Under the pieces are notes generated by a model. The model was given only the letters and a program-made list of their open reading frames with translations. It had not been told where the DNA came from and ran no database searches. 64,000 nt of DNA, from the NCBI RefSeq assembly GCF_900104025.1, contig NZ_FNIQ01000008.1:62001-126000 (forward strand). Reading direction: 5' to 3'. This DNA is from Geodermatophilus sp. DSM 45219 (lineage in GTDB: Bacteria > Actinomycetota > Actinomycetes > Mycobacteriales > Geodermatophilaceae). Positions within the stretch are counted from its first letter, which is position 1; each line of letters begins with the position of its first letter. A program made the translations under genes and the position numbers. Shown one piece after another: positions 15,532-25,241 of this stretch.

Positions 15532-16230
15532 GTGTCCGAGCAGTCCGTGCTCGTCGTCGAGGACACCGAGGAGATCAGGGAGCTGGTCTGCACGGTCCTG
15601 CGCCGGGCGGGGATGGACGTCCGCGCGGTCGCGTCCGGCGCCGAGGCGCTGGCCGAGGTCCGCCGGGCCGCACCGGACGTCGTCGTCCTCGACCTGGGCC
15701 TCCCGGACGCCGACGGCACCGAGGTGTGCCGGCAGATCCGCGCCGAGAGCGAGTGCTACGTCCTCATGCTCACCGCGCGCGCCGAGGAGGTCGACCTGCT
15801 CATCGGGCTGGCCGTGGGCGCCGACGGGTACATGGCCAAGCCGTTCTCGCCGCGCGAGCTGGTCGCCCGGGTGCAGGCCATGCTGCGCCGGCCCCGCGTC
15901 CCCGCCCCGCGCCCCGCGCCGGTGGAGGAGTCGGTGCTGCGGCTGGCCGAGCTCGAGGTGGACGAGGACAGCCGCGAGGTCCGGGTGGACGGCGCCGTCG
16001 TCGACCTGACCCGCACCGAGTTCGACCTGCTCGCCGCGCTGGCCTCCCGGCCCGGTCGGGTGCTGCAGCGCGAGACGCTGCTGCGCGAGGTCTGGCAGAC
16101 CGACTGGGAGGGCAGCGTCCGCCTGGTCGAGGCGCACATGTCCAACCTGCGCCGCAAGCTGCAGGCCGCCGGCCTGAGCTCGCCGGAGATCCGGACGGTG
16201 CGCGGGGTGGGCTACCGGCTCGTCGCCTGA
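15532..16230 (+). CDS. OmpR/PhoB-family response regulator (orphan)
   Basis: 232 residues. Receiver domain with acidic pair E10-D11, phosphorylation site D54 (VVLDLGLPDADG), T81 and K103. A C-terminal OmpR-type winged helix follows from about residue 140: LTRTEFDLLAALASRPGRVL, ETLLREVW and SVRLVEAHMSNLRRKL (recognition helix), ending TVRGVGYRLV. GTG 15532 has GAGGAGG just upstream. No histidine kinase is adjacent: the neighbours are a methyltransferase and a convergent ACT protein. Its kinase must lie elsewhere. Confidence 0.9.
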   Translation: MSEQSVLVVEDTEEIRELVCTVLRRAGMDVRAVASGAEALAEVRRAAPDVVVLDLGLPDADGTEVCRQIRAESECYVLMLTARAEEVDLLIGLAVGADGYMAKPFSPRELVARVQAMLRRPRVPAPRPAPVEESVLRLAELEVDEDSREVRVDGAVVDLTRTEFDLLAALASRPGRVLQRETLLREVWQTDWEGSVRLVEAHMSNLRRKLQAAGLSSPEIRTVRGVGYRLVA

Positions 16231-16281
16231 GGACCCTCGGCTCCTGGACGGGCCGCAGTCGCGCGGAGCACCCGGGGGACG

Positions 16282-16953
16282 TCAGGCCGGCGGCAGGTGG
16301 GCGACGCTGGCGGCTATCCCGGTGAGGTGCACCAGCCGCAGCAGCTCCGAACGGCGGAACGCCGGACCGCCCGAGCGGCCGATCACCACCGCCGTCCCCG
16401 GGCCGAACGGGGTGGCCATCATCTCCAGCGCCATCTCCCGCCAGCGCTCGGGCAGCCAGTCGGCCTCGCTGGGCAGCAGCCGTGGCCCCGTCAGCGGCAT
16501 CCAGGGCAGCGTCATCCCGTCGAAGGTCGGCGCCGCGTCCGACGCGGCGAGCACCTCGCACGGTGCGGACCCGGTGAGCACCACGGCCCACCCGCTGTGG
16601 AACACCCGCGGCAGCTCGGCCGCCAGCAGTTTCACCGCGAGGGCGGGCGGGCCGGGCGTGGCGGCCCGGGCCAGTGCCTCCAGCAGCTCCAGCTCGCGGT
16701 GGGTGTCCAGCGGCCCGTGGAACGGGCGCAGCGACTCCACGTGCACGCCGGGCACGGTCTGCGCGGCGGTGATCAGGCTGTCGGGCAGCCGGTCGGGGGG
16801 GAGGTCGACCACGATGTCGTCGACCGCGACGTCCCCTCCGCGCTCCAGCACGTCGACCGACACGATGTCGATGCCCGCCTCGCCCAGCGCCGTGGCCACG
16901 GCGCCGAGGATGCCGGGGCGGTCCGGCACGACCAGCCGCAGGAGATGGGACAC
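16282..16953 (-). CDS. ACT-domain protein
   Basis: 223 residues from GTG 16953, with GGAGGAA three bases before the start. The first ~75 residues form an ACT domain: LLRLVVPDRPGILGAVATAL, GIDIVSVDVLER, then AVDDIVVDLP. ACT domains bind amino acids and regulate enzymes of amino-acid metabolism. The remainder (to about 220) is a GAF-like α/β region, PALAVKLLAAELPRVFHSGWAVVL...GTAVVIGR, with no catalytic motif I can name. It may be a sensor or regulator. It lies divergent from gatC and convergent with the response regulator. Confidence 0.75.
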   Translation of the reverse strand: MSHLLRLVVPDRPGILGAVATALGEAGIDIVSVDVLERGGDVAVDDIVVDLPPDRLPDSLITAAQTVPGVHVESLRPFHGPLDTHRELELLEALARAATPGPPALAVKLLAAELPRVFHSGWAVVLTGSAPCEVLAASDAAPTFDGMTLPWMPLTGPRLLPSEADWLPERWREMALEMMATPFGPGTAVVIGRSGGPAFRRSELLRLVHLTGIAASVAHLPPA

Positions 16954-17149
16954 GGTTCCTCCGTGCTCGGGGGGGACGGGCCGATCTCCGTCGATCGCGG
17001 GCCGCGACAGCTTCCCCCATCGACGGCCCGGCGGTCGAGCGGCCGCTCCGGCCGACCGGCTCGGCGGGCCCCCCACGTACAGTGGCTGGGTTCCGAACGT
17101 CGTGACGAGCGTCCTCCGCGGCGCCGACGGAGTGGAGTCCCGCCCCAGC

Positions 17150-17527
17150 ATGAGCACCCCCTCCCCGCAGGAGACCGACGCCGTCGTCCCCGAGCCGCAG
17201 GCCCCCGCCGCGCTCGGCCGGGAGGGCACCGCCGGACTCGGCCGTGATGACGTAGCGCACCTGGCCCGGCTCGCCCGGCTGGCCCTCACCGACGAGGAGC
17301 TGGACCACTTCGCCGGCCAGCTGTCCGCGGTGCTCGACGCGGTGGCCGAGGTCGGGAAGGCCGACGTCGACGACGTCCCGCCGATGACCCACGCGGTGCC
17401 GCTGACCAACGTCGCGCGCGAGGACGTCGTCATCCCGAGCCTGCCGCGGGACGTCGTCCTGGCGCAGGCGCCGGCGGCGGAGGACGACCGCTTCCGCGTG
17501 CCGCAGATCCTGGGGGAGGAGGAGTGA
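17150..17527 (+). CDS. gatC: Glutamyl-tRNA(Gln)/Asp-tRNA(Asn) amidotransferase subunit C
   Basis: 125 residues from ATG 17150. The first ~30 are a variable Pro/Ala-rich extension. The family core then follows: [48 protein letters not shown] and LREDV-type contacts ([22 protein letters not shown]), ending FRVPQIL. GatC wraps GatA and GatB and stabilises the complex. Two GGAG sequences lie 13-21 bases upstream and a TACAGT -10-like box lies at 17078-17083. The stop overlaps gatA (GTGA). It is slightly longer than the ~98-residue norm because of the N-terminal extension. Confidence 0.9.
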   Translation: MSTPSPQETDAVVPEPQAPAALGREGTAGLGRDDVAHLARLARLALTDEELDHFAGQLSAVLDAVAEVGKADVDDVPPMTHAVPLTNVAREDVVIPSLPRDVVLAQAPAAEDDRFRVPQILGEEE

Positions 17528-19050
17528 GCACCCTCGACCCGACGTCCCTGGACGTCCCGGCGATCCAGGCGCTGCTGGCGGCCGGCGCGACCGCCGTCGA
17601 CGTCACCCAGGCCTACCTCGACCGGATCGATGCGGTCGACGGTGGGCTCGGCGCGTACCTGCACGTGGCCGGCGAGGCCGCGCTGGCCCGCGCCGCCGAG
17701 GTGGACGCCGCCCGGGCCGCGGGCGGGGAGCTCGGCCCGCTGGCCGGGCTGCCGGTCGCGCTCAAGGACGTCTTCGTCACCGAGGGCGTGCCCACGACCA
17801 GCGGGTCGAGGATCCTCGAGGGCTGGCGCCCGCCGTACGACGCCACCGTCGCAGCAAGGCTCAAGGCCGCCGGCACGGTGGTGCTCGGCAAGACCAACAT
17901 GGACGAGTTCGCGATGGGCTCCTCCACCGAGAACTCCGCCTACCGGCCGACCCGCAACCCGTGGGACCCCGACCGGATCCCCGGCGGCTCCTCGGGCGGC
18001 TCCTCGGCGGCGGTCGCCGGCGGGCTGGCCCCCTGGGCGCTGGGCACCGACACCGGCGGCTCGATCCGCCAGCCGGCCGCCATGACCGGGCTGGTCGGGC
18101 ACAAGCCGACCTACGGCGGGGTCTCCCGCTACGGCCTCATCGCCTTCTCCTCCAGCCTGGACCAGGCCGGCCCGATGGCGCGCACGGTGCTCGACGCCGC
18201 GGTCCTGCACGAGGCGATCGGCGGGTACGACCCGCGCGACTCCACCAGCATCGACGCGCCCGTGCCGGTGCTCGTGAAGGCGACCGGGGAGGGCGCCCGC
18301 GGCGAGCTGGCCGGTCTGCGGGTCGGCGTCGTCCGCGAGCTCGGCGGCGACGGGCACACCGACGGCTACGACGCCGGCGTCCTGGACCGGGTGCGCGAGA
18401 CCGTCGAGCTCCTCGCGGGCATGGGCGCAGAGGTGCGCGAGGTGTCCTGCCCGGCGTTCGACCTGGCGCTGCCCGCCTACTACCTGATCGCGCCCAGCGA
18501 GGCGTCGTCCAACCTCGCCCGCTTCGAGGGCATGCGGTTCGGCCTGCGGGTGGGGGACGACGGCAGCCACTCCCTCGAGGAGGTCATGTCGCTGACCCGA
18601 GAACAGGGCTTCGGCCCCGAGGTCAAGCGACGCATCGTGCTCGGCACCTACGCCCTGTCGGCCGGCTACTACGACGCCTACTACGGGCAGGCGCAGAAGG
18701 TGCGCTCGCTGATCACCCGCGACTTCACCGCCGCGTTCGACGACGTCGACGTGCTGGTCAGCCCGACCAGCCCGACGGTGGCCTGGCCGATCGGCGCGCG
18801 CGTCGACGACCCGCTGGCGATGTACGCCGCCGACCTGTGCACCCTGCCGGCCAGCCTCGCCGGGCTGCCGGCGATCTCGGTGCCCTGCGGGCTGTCCGAG
18901 GGGCTGCCGGTCGGGTTCCAGGTCATGGCGCCGGCGCTGGCCGACGACCGCTGCTACCGGGTCGCCGCCGCGGTCGAGGCCGCACTGGACGCCGCCCGCG
19001 GCGCCCGCTTCCTCGACCAGCTCACCGACCGGACGGGGGCCCCGGCGTGA
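17524..19050 (+). CDS. gatA: Glutamyl-tRNA(Gln)/Asp-tRNA(Asn) amidotransferase subunit A
   Basis: 508 residues. Amidase-signature triad by spacing: K81 (ALKDVF), cis-Ser S156 in [14 protein letters not shown] and nucleophile S180 in [11 protein letters not shown]. GatA frees ammonia from glutamine or asparagine and passes it through a tunnel to GatB. The conserved GMRFGLR and [16 protein letters not shown] segments and the C-terminal [12 protein letters not shown] match the family along its length. Start and stop overlap gatC and the small membrane ORF by four bases each, giving tight coupling. Confidence 0.95.
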   Translation: MSTLDPTSLDVPAIQALLAAGATAVDVTQAYLDRIDAVDGGLGAYLHVAGEAALARAAEVDAARAAGGELGPLAGLPVALKDVFVTEGVPTTSGSRILEGWRPPYDATVAARLKAAGTVVLGKTNMDEFAMGSSTENSAYRPTRNPWDPDRIPGGSSGGSSAAVAGGLAPWALGTDTGGSIRQPAAMTGLVGHKPTYGGVSRYGLIAFSSSLDQAGPMARTVLDAAVLHEAIGGYDPRDSTSIDAPVPVLVKATGEGARGELAGLRVGVVRELGGDGHTDGYDAGVLDRVRETVELLAGMGAEVREVSCPAFDLALPAYYLIAPSEASSNLARFEGMRFGLRVGDDGSHSLEEVMSLTREQGFGPEVKRRIVLGTYALSAGYYDAYYGQAQKVRSLITRDFTAAFDDVDVLVSPTSPTVAWPIGARVDDPLAMYAADLCTLPASLAGLPAISVPCGLSEGLPVGFQVMAPALADDRCYRVAAAVEAALDAARGARFLDQLTDRTGAPA

Positions 19051-19226
19051 ACGGCGCGCTCAAGGCCGCGTGGGGCCTCACCGCGTTCGTCGTCCTGGTG
19101 GGGCTGATCGGCTGGATCGCCACCGGCGAGGCATTCTTCGCCGTCTTCATCGTCCTGGGCGTGCTCACCGCCGTCGGCGCCGTGGTGACCGGCCGCTCCG
19201 TCCGCAAGGAGAACGACTCCCGATGA
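19047..19226 (+). CDS. 59-residue two-helix membrane protein between gatA and gatB
   Basis: GTG 19047 overlaps the gatA stop and TGA 19224-19226 overlaps the gatB start, so it is coupled on both sides. The product has two hydrophobic helices ([20 protein letters not shown] and [21 protein letters not shown]) with a short linker and a basic tail [11 protein letters not shown] know no named family for it. The tight overlaps and the AAGGAG ribosome site for gatB placed within its last codons argue it is really translated. What a membrane peptide does in the amidotransferase operon is not clear. Confidence 0.7.
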   Translation: MNGALKAAWGLTAFVVLVGLIGWIATGEAFFAVFIVLGVLTAVGAVVTGRSVRKENDSR

Positions 19227-20722
19227 GCGACACCCTCGTCGAGTTCGACGAGCTCCTCACCCGCTACGAGCCGGTCATCGGCCTGGAGACCCACGTCGAG
19301 CTGGGCACCGCGTCGAAGATGTTCTGCGGCTGCTCGACCACCTTCGGCGCCGAGCCCAACACCCAGACCTGCCCGGTCTGCCTGGGCCTGCCGGGCTCGC
19401 TGCCGGTGGCCAACGCCGCCGCCATCGAGGCGACGATCCGCATCGGCCTGGCGCTGGGCTGCCGGATCGCCTCCTGGTGCCGCTTCGCCCGGAAGAACTA
19501 CTTCTACCCGGACATCCCCAAGGGCTTCCAGACCAGCCAGTACGACGAGCCGCTGTGCACCGCCGGCCACCTGGACGTCGAGGTGGACGGCGAGACGTAC
19601 CGCGTGGAGATCGAGCGGGTGCACCTGGAGGAGGACACCGGCAAGAACCTGCACGTCGGCGGGTCCACCGGGCGCATCCACGGCGCCTCGCACTCGCTGG
19701 TCGACTTCAACCGCGCCGGCATCCCGCTGGTCGAGATCGTCACCCGGCCCATCCCGGGCGCCGGCGCCAAGGCCCCCGAGGTCGCCCGCGCCTACGTCAC
19801 CGAGCTGCGCGAGATCCTGCTGGCGCTCGGCGTCTCGGAGGTCCGGATGGAGCAGGGCAACCTGCGCTCGGACGTGAACACCTCGCTGAACCCGATCGGC
19901 GACCTGGAGTGGGGGACCCGCACCGAGACCAAGAACGTCAACTCGCTGCGCAGCGTCGAGCGGGCGGTCCGGTACGAGATGCGCCGGCAGGCCGCCGTCC
20001 TGGACGCCGGGAGCCGGGTGTTCCAGGAGACCCGGCACTTCCACGAGGACACCGGCAGCACCTCGCCGGGGCGGAGCAAGGAGGAGGCGACCGACTACCG
20101 GTACTTCCCCGAGCCCGACCTGGTGCCGGTCGCGCCGGACGCCGCGTGGGTGGCGGAGCTCGCCGCCGGGCTGCCCGAGCTGCCCGCCGCCCGCCGCGTG
20201 CGGCTCCTGGAGGAGTGGGGCCTGCCGGCCACCGAGATGGCCTGGCTGGTGAACGCCGGGGCGCTCGGCCTGGTCAGTGACACGGTGGCCGCCGGGGCCA
20301 CGCCCGCCGACGCCCGCAAGTGGTGGCTCGGTGAGCTGGCCCGTCGCGCCAACGACGCCGGTGTGGAGCTCACCGAGCTGGCCGTGACGCCGCAGCAGGT
20401 CGCCGAGCTGACCCGCCTGGTCGCCGAGGGCACGGTCAACGACCAGCTCGCCCGGCAGGCGCTCGACGGCGTGCTGGCCGGCGAGGGCGACCCGAAGCAG
20501 GTCGTCGAGGCCCGCGGGTTGGCCGTGATGGGGGAGTCCGACGAGCTGGTCGCCGCCGTCGAGGCCGCGATCGCCGGGGCGCCGGACGTCGTCGCCAAGG
20601 TGCAGGGCGGCAAGGTCCAGGCGCTCGGCGCGCTCGTCGGCGCGGTCATGAAGGCCACCCGCGGCAAGGCCGACGCCGCGACGGTGAAGCGGATGCTCGA
20701 GGAACGCGTGGTCAGTAGCTGA
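19223..20722 (+). CDS. gatB: Glutamyl-tRNA(Gln)/Asp-tRNA(Asn) amidotransferase subunit B
   Basis: 499 residues from ATG 19223. The cradle domain opens with [13 protein letters not shown], followed by zinc-site cysteines (MFCGCS ... [13 protein letters not shown]). The kinase-like catalytic region has [30 protein letters not shown] and [17 protein letters not shown]. The C-terminal helical and YqeY-like tail ([20 protein letters not shown]) binds tRNA. GatB activates the γ-carboxylate of misacylated Glu-tRNA(Gln) with ATP and amidates it with ammonia from GatA. Together with a non-discriminating GltX encoded at 44.9 kb this replaces a glutaminyl-tRNA synthetase. Confidence 0.95.
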   Translation: MSDTLVEFDELLTRYEPVIGLETHVELGTASKMFCGCSTTFGAEPNTQTCPVCLGLPGSLPVANAAAIEATIRIGLALGCRIASWCRFARKNYFYPDIPKGFQTSQYDEPLCTAGHLDVEVDGETYRVEIERVHLEEDTGKNLHVGGSTGRIHGASHSLVDFNRAGIPLVEIVTRPIPGAGAKAPEVARAYVTELREILLALGVSEVRMEQGNLRSDVNTSLNPIGDLEWGTRTETKNVNSLRSVERAVRYEMRRQAAVLDAGSRVFQETRHFHEDTGSTSPGRSKEEATDYRYFPEPDLVPVAPDAAWVAELAAGLPELPAARRVRLLEEWGLPATEMAWLVNAGALGLVSDTVAAGATPADARKWWLGELARRANDAGVELTELAVTPQQVAELTRLVAEGTVNDQLARQALDGVLAGEGDPKQVVEARGLAVMGESDELVAAVEAAIAGAPDVVAKVQGGKVQALGALVGAVMKATRGKADAATVKRMLEERVVSS

Positions 20723-20729
20723 GCAGTCG

Positions 20730-20750
20730 AGCCGGGTACGGCACCCGGCT
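20730..20750 (+). terminator. Hairpin after gatB
   Basis: AGCCGGGT (20730-20737) / ACCCGGCT (20743-20750) around ACGGC, eight bases after the gatB stop. The rest of the 141-base gap to the next gene shows nothing else I can support. Confidence 0.55.
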
Positions 20751-20863
20751 GGGGTGGACCGGTCGCGGGGGCCCGGAGGGTCTCCCGACCGGGACACGGG
20801 CAGCGGCTCCGCGCGACGGGGGGACGGCACGTGGCCGCGGTGTCGGCCGGTAGGCCGACGATG

Positions 20864-22030
20864 TCACAGCGGGGAGTCGGACGCCCCGCCCGGCGGGAAG
20901 ACGCGGAGCACCCGGTCGTCGTCGGCGACCGGGGTGCCGACGCCGTCCCTGTTCGACGTGGTGATCCACAGCGCGCCCTCGGTGTCGAGGACGACGGTGC
21001 GCAGCCGGCCGTAGCGGTCGGTGAGGAACTCGGACGGCTCGTCGGCCAGCGCGCCGGACCCGTCGAGCGGCACCGAGTGCACGCGGCGACCGTCGAGCGA
21101 GCCGAGGAACACCGTGCGCCCGGCGACCGCGCAGCCGCCGAGCCCACCCTCCTCGGCGGGGAACTCCACGACCGGGCCGGTGCTCTCCGCGCCGGCGGTC
21201 GGCCAGCCGGCGTCCCCGCCCTCGGTGACCAGGTCCAGCTCGTCGGTCCCGGTCGCCGACGCGTCGGTGGCGAACAGCGCCTGCTCCCCGCCCAGGCACA
21301 GCGCGGGGACGTCGGCGTGGCCGGTGGCGTAGACCGGGCCGGCACCCTCCACCGGGCGGCCGAAGACGTCGATCCGGAGCACCTTGCCGCCCAGCGAGGC
21401 GCGGTCCTGGGCCAGCGCGGGGTCGCCGGTGTCGCCGGTGCCCACGAACAGCGAGCCGTCGGGGGCGAACACCAGCCCGCCGCCGTTGTGGGTCTCGCCG
21501 CGCGGGATGCCGGTCAGCACCGGGTTGGGCGTGCCGCCCATCGGGAAGCGGACCACCCGGTTGTCGGTGGCCGTGGAGACGTAGGCGTAGAACAGCCCGT
21601 CCTCGGCGAAGGTGGGTGAGAGGGCCAGGCCGAGCAGGCCGCCGTCCCCGGCAGTGTCGATGCCGGGCAGCGTCATGAGCTCCCGGGCGGGGGAGCGGTC
21701 CGGGAAGACCTGCAGCAGTCGCCCGGAGTCCCGCTCGCCGACGACCGCGCTGCCGTCGGGCAGCACGACCAGGCCGGTGGGGACGGTCAGGCCCGAGGCG
21801 ACCACGTTCGGGTCGCCGGCCTCCTCGTCGGCCTCGGGGTCGGCCGGGTCGCCGGGACCGGGTGCCTGCGGGGTCTCCGTGGGCGGGCCCACCTGCGGCG
21901 GCGGGCCCTCCGGCTGCGGCCGGAACGGCCCGGCCGGCTCGTAGCCGTCGCCGCCGCACGCGGTCAGGACGGCGGCCAGCAGGGCGGCGCCGGCCAGCCC
22001 CCGTCCCCGTCGCACCCGCTGCCGGCTCAC
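20864..22030 (-). CDS. PQQ-dependent sugar dehydrogenase lipoprotein (glucose/sorbosone dehydrogenase family)
   Basis: 388 residues from GTG 22030. A lipoprotein signal peptide ends in LLAAVLTACGGD, so Cys is lipidated and the protein sits outside the membrane. A Pro/Glu-rich linker of about 50 residues follows, then a six-bladed β-propeller of the GSDH/soluble glucose dehydrogenase type: GLTVPTGLVVLPDGSAVVGER, DGGLLGLALSPTFAEDGLFYAYVS, and GETHNGGGLVFAPDGSLFVGTGDTG with the catalytic His of HNGG. Such enzymes oxidise aldoses with PQQ; the substrate is unknown. It is the last gene of a minus-strand group with the PH-domain protein 49 bases upstream. Confidence 0.8.
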   Translation of the reverse strand: MSRQRVRRGRGLAGAALLAAVLTACGGDGYEPAGPFRPQPEGPPPQVGPPTETPQAPGPGDPADPEADEEAGDPNVVASGLTVPTGLVVLPDGSAVVGERDSGRLLQVFPDRSPARELMTLPGIDTAGDGGLLGLALSPTFAEDGLFYAYVSTATDNRVVRFPMGGTPNPVLTGIPRGETHNGGGLVFAPDGSLFVGTGDTGDPALAQDRASLGGKVLRIDVFGRPVEGAGPVYATGHADVPALCLGGEQALFATDASATGTDELDLVTEGGDAGWPTAGAESTGPVVEFPAEEGGLGGCAVAGRTVFLGSLDGRRVHSVPLDGSGALADEPSEFLTDRYGRLRTVVLDTEGALWITTSNRDGVGTPVADDDRVLRVFPPGGASDSPL

Positions 22031-22079
22031 CCCACGAACAGTACGTGCGGGCAGCGACCGCGGGCCGGGTCCCGGGTGC

Positions 22080-22466
22080 CTACGGGGGCGTCTCCCCGGG
22101 GCCGGCGGGCGCCGGGATGCGGCCGCCGGAGAGGGCGGCCAGCCGGGGCAGGTCGCGGGCCCGTAGCGCCGGCAACCGCAGCTCGGTGCCGCGGGTGGTG
22201 ACCAGCCACAGGGCACCGCGCTCGGCGACGCGGATGCCCGCCACTTCCGCCCACGGCACCCGCCGGGCGCCCACCAGGGAGCGCACGGTGACACCGCCGT
22301 CGCCGAGGTCCACCCCGGCGCGCAGCACCCACGCCGCGGCCAGCCCGGGGACGAGCAGGAACACCGGCGTCCAGGAGGCCGCGGACGCCAGCGGCACCAC
22401 GCAGATCGCCAGGACGACCACCGGCAGCAGCGCCACCCGGCTCGTCCGCAGTCGCGCCGTCCCCAC
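22080..22466 (-). CDS. PH-domain-like small membrane protein
   Basis: 128 residues. Two membrane segments (LLPVVVLAICVVPLASAA and PVFLLVPGLAAAWVLRAG) are followed by a short β-rich domain: VTVRSLVGARRVPWAEVAGIRV, GALWLVTTRGTELRLPAL. The VPWxEVxxI pattern is typical of the bacterial PH-like domains of actinobacterial low-molecular-weight antigen 6-type membrane proteins. Function is not defined for the family. It is encoded between the sugar dehydrogenase and the XRE regulator, all in the same direction. Confidence 0.7.
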   Translation of the reverse strand: MGTARLRTSRVALLPVVVLAICVVPLASAASWTPVFLLVPGLAAAWVLRAGVDLGDGGVTVRSLVGARRVPWAEVAGIRVAERGALWLVTTRGTELRLPALRARDLPRLAALSGGRIPAPAGPGETPP

Positions 22467-22490
22467 GTCCGCACATCCTCCCAGACCGGC

Positions 22491-23309
22491 TCAGGCCGAC
22501 AGCCGTGCCAGCCGGCCGGCCGCGTCCCCGCCCTCGGCCGCCGTGTACACGACCAGGTGCAGGCCCGGGGCGTCGGCCGGGGTGAGCTGGTGGTGCTCGA
22601 GCAGCAGCGTGCCGACCTGCGGGTGCTCGAAGCGCCGTTCCGAGGAGCTGAACCGGTCGACGTCGTGGCTGGCCCAGCCGGCCCGGAAGTGCGGGCTCGC
22701 CGCCTCCAGCCGGGCGACGAGGTCGACCACCTCCGGGTCGGCCAGCCGCGGCCCCACCTCGGCGCGGAACTGGGTGAGGAACCGGCGGCTGTCGGTCGTC
22801 CAGTCGCCCAGCAGCTCGCGGACGGCGGGGTCGGTGAAGACCAGCCAGAGCAGGTTCCGCTCGGCCGGCGGGACGGCGGCCACCCCTGGGTAGAGCCGCT
22901 CGTAGGCGCGGTTCCAGCCGGTGATGGTCCAGCCCGCGGTGATCGCGTAGGCGGGGGAGGGGCCGAGCGCGTCGAGCAGCCGCTGCACGTGCGCGGGCAT
23001 CCCGTCGGCGGCCCCGGCCGGGGCGGCGCCGTGCCCGGCCAGCCGCAGCACGTACTCGTGCTCGGCCGGTGACATCCGCAGCGTGCGGGCCAGCGCGTCG
23101 ACCACCTGCCGCGACGGGTGGATGTCGCGGCCCTGCTCCAGCCACGTGTACCAGGTGTGGCTCACGCCGGAGAGCAGCGCGACCTCCTCGCGCCGCAGCC
23201 CCGGCGTCCGCCGCGCACCCCCCGCCGGCACCCCCGCCACGCGCGGGTCGACCTGGCGGCGGCGGGAGCGCAGGAACTCCGCGAGCTCGCGTCGGGCGGT
23301 GGCGGACAC
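22491..23309 (-). CDS. XRE-family regulator with MmyB-like ligand-binding domain
   Basis: 272 residues from GTG 23309. The N-terminal helix-turn-helix is [14 protein letters not shown], then [20 protein letters not shown] and [21 protein letters not shown]. This is followed by the MmyB sensor domain: [40 protein letters not shown] and [19 protein letters not shown]. MmyB-type regulators occur in large numbers in actinomycetes, and their domain binds fatty-acid-like ligands in a PAS-like fold. It is divergent from ilvD; a motif repeated at 13.0 kb lies in the shared promoter region. Confidence 0.85.
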   Translation of the reverse strand: MSATARRELAEFLRSRRRQVDPRVAGVPAGGARRTPGLRREEVALLSGVSHTWYTWLEQGRDIHPSRQVVDALARTLRMSPAEHEYVLRLAGHGAAPAGAADGMPAHVQRLLDALGPSPAYAITAGWTITGWNRAYERLYPGVAAVPPAERNLLWLVFTDPAVRELLGDWTTDSRRFLTQFRAEVGPRLADPEVVDLVARLEAASPHFRAGWASHDVDRFSSSERRFEHPQVGTLLLEHHQLTPADAPGLHLVVYTAAEGGDAAGRLARLSA

Positions 23310-23331
23310 GGCGGCTCCTCGGTGGTGGTGT

Positions 23332-23345
23332 CCGTACCAGTATCA
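23332..23345. promoter_or_regulatory. Copy of the CCGTACCAGTAYCA motif upstream of the XRE regulator
   Basis: CCGTACCAGTATCA, preceded by GGTGGTGGTGT, lies 23 bases upstream of the regulator start and between it and ilvD. It matches 13035-13048 in 13 of 14 bases. It may be an autoregulatory operator. Confidence 0.35.
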
Positions 23346-23376
23346 GCCGTCTCTGGGCGGGTCCTGCCGACCGGCC

Positions 23377-23382
23377 TAGCAT
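23377..23382 (+). promoter_or_regulatory. -10 element of a probable leaderless ilvD transcript
   Basis: TAGCAT ends eight bases before GTG 23391 and no Shine-Dalgarno sequence lies between, so transcription should start at or next to the start codon. The same arrangement is seen before serA, leuB and the FAH hydrolase gene. Confidence 0.5.
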
Positions 23383-23390
23383 CGCCGGAC

Positions 23391-25094
23391 GTGACCACCG
23401 TGGAGGAACCGCGCACCAGCGCCGACGTCAAGCCCCGCAGCCGCGAGGTGACCGACGGCATCACCCGCGCACCGGCCCGCGCGATGCTGCGCGCGGTGGG
23501 GATGGGCGACGACGACTGGGAGAAGCCGCAGATCGGCGTCGCCTCGTCGTGGAACGAGATCACCCCCTGCAACCTCTCCCTGGACCGGCTGGCCAAGCGG
23601 GCCAAGGAGGGGGTGCACGCCGCCGGCGGCTTCCCGCTCGAGTTCGGCACCATCTCGGTCTCCGACGGCATCTCCATGGGCCACGAGGGGATGCGCGCCT
23701 CGCTGGTCTCCCGCGAGGTCATCGCCGACTCGGTCGAGACCGTCGTGTTCGCCGAGCGGCTCGACGGCACCGTGCTGCTCGCCGGCTGCGACAAGTCGCT
23801 GCCCGGCATGCTCATGGCCGCGGCCCGCCTCGACCTGGCCAGCGTCTTCGTCTACTCGGGCTCGACGCTGCCCGGCAGGCTCGGCGACCGCGACGACCTC
23901 ACGATCATCGACGTCTTCGAGGGCGTGGGGGCCTGTGCCCGCGGGCTGATCAGCCGCGACGACCTCGACGCGATCGAGAAGGCCGCCTGCCCGGGCGAGG
24001 GCTCCTGCGGCGGCATGTACACCGCCAACACCATGGCCAGCGTCGCGGAGGCCCTCGGCATGGCCCTGCCCGGCAGCGCCGCCCCGCCGGCTCCCGACAG
24101 CCGGCGTGACGCCGTGGCGATCGCCTCCGGCGAGGCCGTGGTCAACCTGCTGCGCCACGGCATCACCGCCCGCCAGATCATGACCAAGGAGGCGTTCGAG
24201 AACGCGATCACCGTCGTCATGGCGCTCGGTGGCTCCACCAACGCCGTCTTGCACCTGCTGGCCATCGCGCACGAGGCGCAGGTCGACCTGACCCTCGAGG
24301 ACTTCAACCGGATCGGCGACCGCACGCCGCACCTGGCCGACGTCAAGCCCTTCGGCCGCTTCGTCATGACCGACATCGACCGCGTCGGCGGCGTGCCGGT
24401 CGTGCTGCGGGCACTGCTCGACGCCGGGCTGCTGCACGGCGACGTGCTGACCGTGACCGGGAAGACGATGGCGGAGAACCTGGCCGAGATCGCCCCGCCG
24501 GACCTCGACGGCACGATCGTCCACGCGATGAGCGACCCCATCCACAAGACCGGCGGGCTGACGATCCTCCGGGGATCGCTGTCGCCCGAGGGTGCCGTGG
24601 TGAAGTCCGCCGGCTTCGACGCCGACGTCTTCGAGGGCACCGCCCGCGTCTTCGACGGCGAGCAGGGCGCCATGGACGCCGTCACCGAGGGCACCCTGCA
24701 GCCCGGCGACGTCGTGGTGATCCGCTACGAGGGCCCCAGGGGCGGCCCGGGCATGCGCGAGATGCTCGCCGTCACCAGCGCGATCAAGGGTGCGGGCCTG
24801 GGCAAGGACGTCCTGCTGCTCACCGACGGCCGGTTCTCCGGGGGGACGACGGGGCTGTGCGTCGGCCACGTGGCGCCCGAGGCCACCGACGGCGGCCCGA
24901 TCGCCTTCGTGCGGGACGGCGACCGGATCCGGCTGGACCTGGCCCGCCGCGCCCTCGACCTGCTGGTCGACGACGAGGAGCTGGCCCGCCGCCGCGAGGG
25001 CTGGACGCCGCTGCCCGCGCGCTACACCACCGGCGTCCTCGGCAAGTACGCCAAGCTGGTGAGCTCCGCCGCGCAGGGCGCGGTCTGCGGCTGA
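23391..25094 (+). CDS. ilvD: Dihydroxy-acid dehydratase
   Basis: 567 residues. Iron-sulfur cluster cysteines are C60 (ITPCNLSL), C133 ([12 protein letters not shown]) and C206 in [14 protein letters not shown]. The Mg-binding and carbamate region and the C-terminal [20 protein letters not shown] motif are complete. The enzyme turns dihydroxy-isovalerate or dihydroxy-methylvalerate into 2-oxo acids for valine, leucine and isoleucine. It is encoded 5.8 kb ahead of ilvBNC, with two signalling genes between, and has its own probable leaderless promoter. A copy of the palindromic repeat follows the stop at once. Confidence 0.95.
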   Translation: MTTVEEPRTSADVKPRSREVTDGITRAPARAMLRAVGMGDDDWEKPQIGVASSWNEITPCNLSLDRLAKRAKEGVHAAGGFPLEFGTISVSDGISMGHEGMRASLVSREVIADSVETVVFAERLDGTVLLAGCDKSLPGMLMAAARLDLASVFVYSGSTLPGRLGDRDDLTIIDVFEGVGACARGLISRDDLDAIEKAACPGEGSCGGMYTANTMASVAEALGMALPGSAAPPAPDSRRDAVAIASGEAVVNLLRHGITARQIMTKEAFENAITVVMALGGSTNAVLHLLAIAHEAQVDLTLEDFNRIGDRTPHLADVKPFGRFVMTDIDRVGGVPVVLRALLDAGLLHGDVLTVTGKTMAENLAEIAPPDLDGTIVHAMSDPIHKTGGLTILRGSLSPEGAVVKSAGFDADVFEGTARVFDGEQGAMDAVTEGTLQPGDVVVIRYEGPRGGPGMREMLAVTSAIKGAGLGKDVLLLTDGRFSGGTTGLCVGHVAPEATDGGPIAFVRDGDRIRLDLARRALDLLVDDEELARRREGWTPLPARYTTGVLGKYAKLVSSAAQGAVCG

Positions 25095-25095
25095 A

Positions 25096-25162
25096 GAAGG
25101 ACCACCCTTCCCCCCACGCCTCGCGAGCTCGGCGCGGGACCCTGAAGGGTGGCCGTTCCAGT
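25096..25162. repeat. Interspersed palindromic repeat, copy A (after ilvD)
   Basis: Starts GAAGGACCACCCTTC and ends GAAGGGTGGCCGTTCCAGT, with inverted arms CCACCCTTC (25102-25110) and GAAGGGTGG (25144-25152) and an inner CGCGAGCTCGGCGCG. The same sequence is found at 52.6 kb, and a related one after ilvB. It probably also acts as a terminator for ilvD. The following 79 bases to the next start hold no other feature I can support. Confidence 0.8.
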
Positions 25163-25241
25163 CGGTCACCCGCCCCCCGAACGGGTGAGGGCCGGGCCCG
25201 CACCGGTGTCGTGACCCCACCGGCCTGCCGAACACCCCCGT

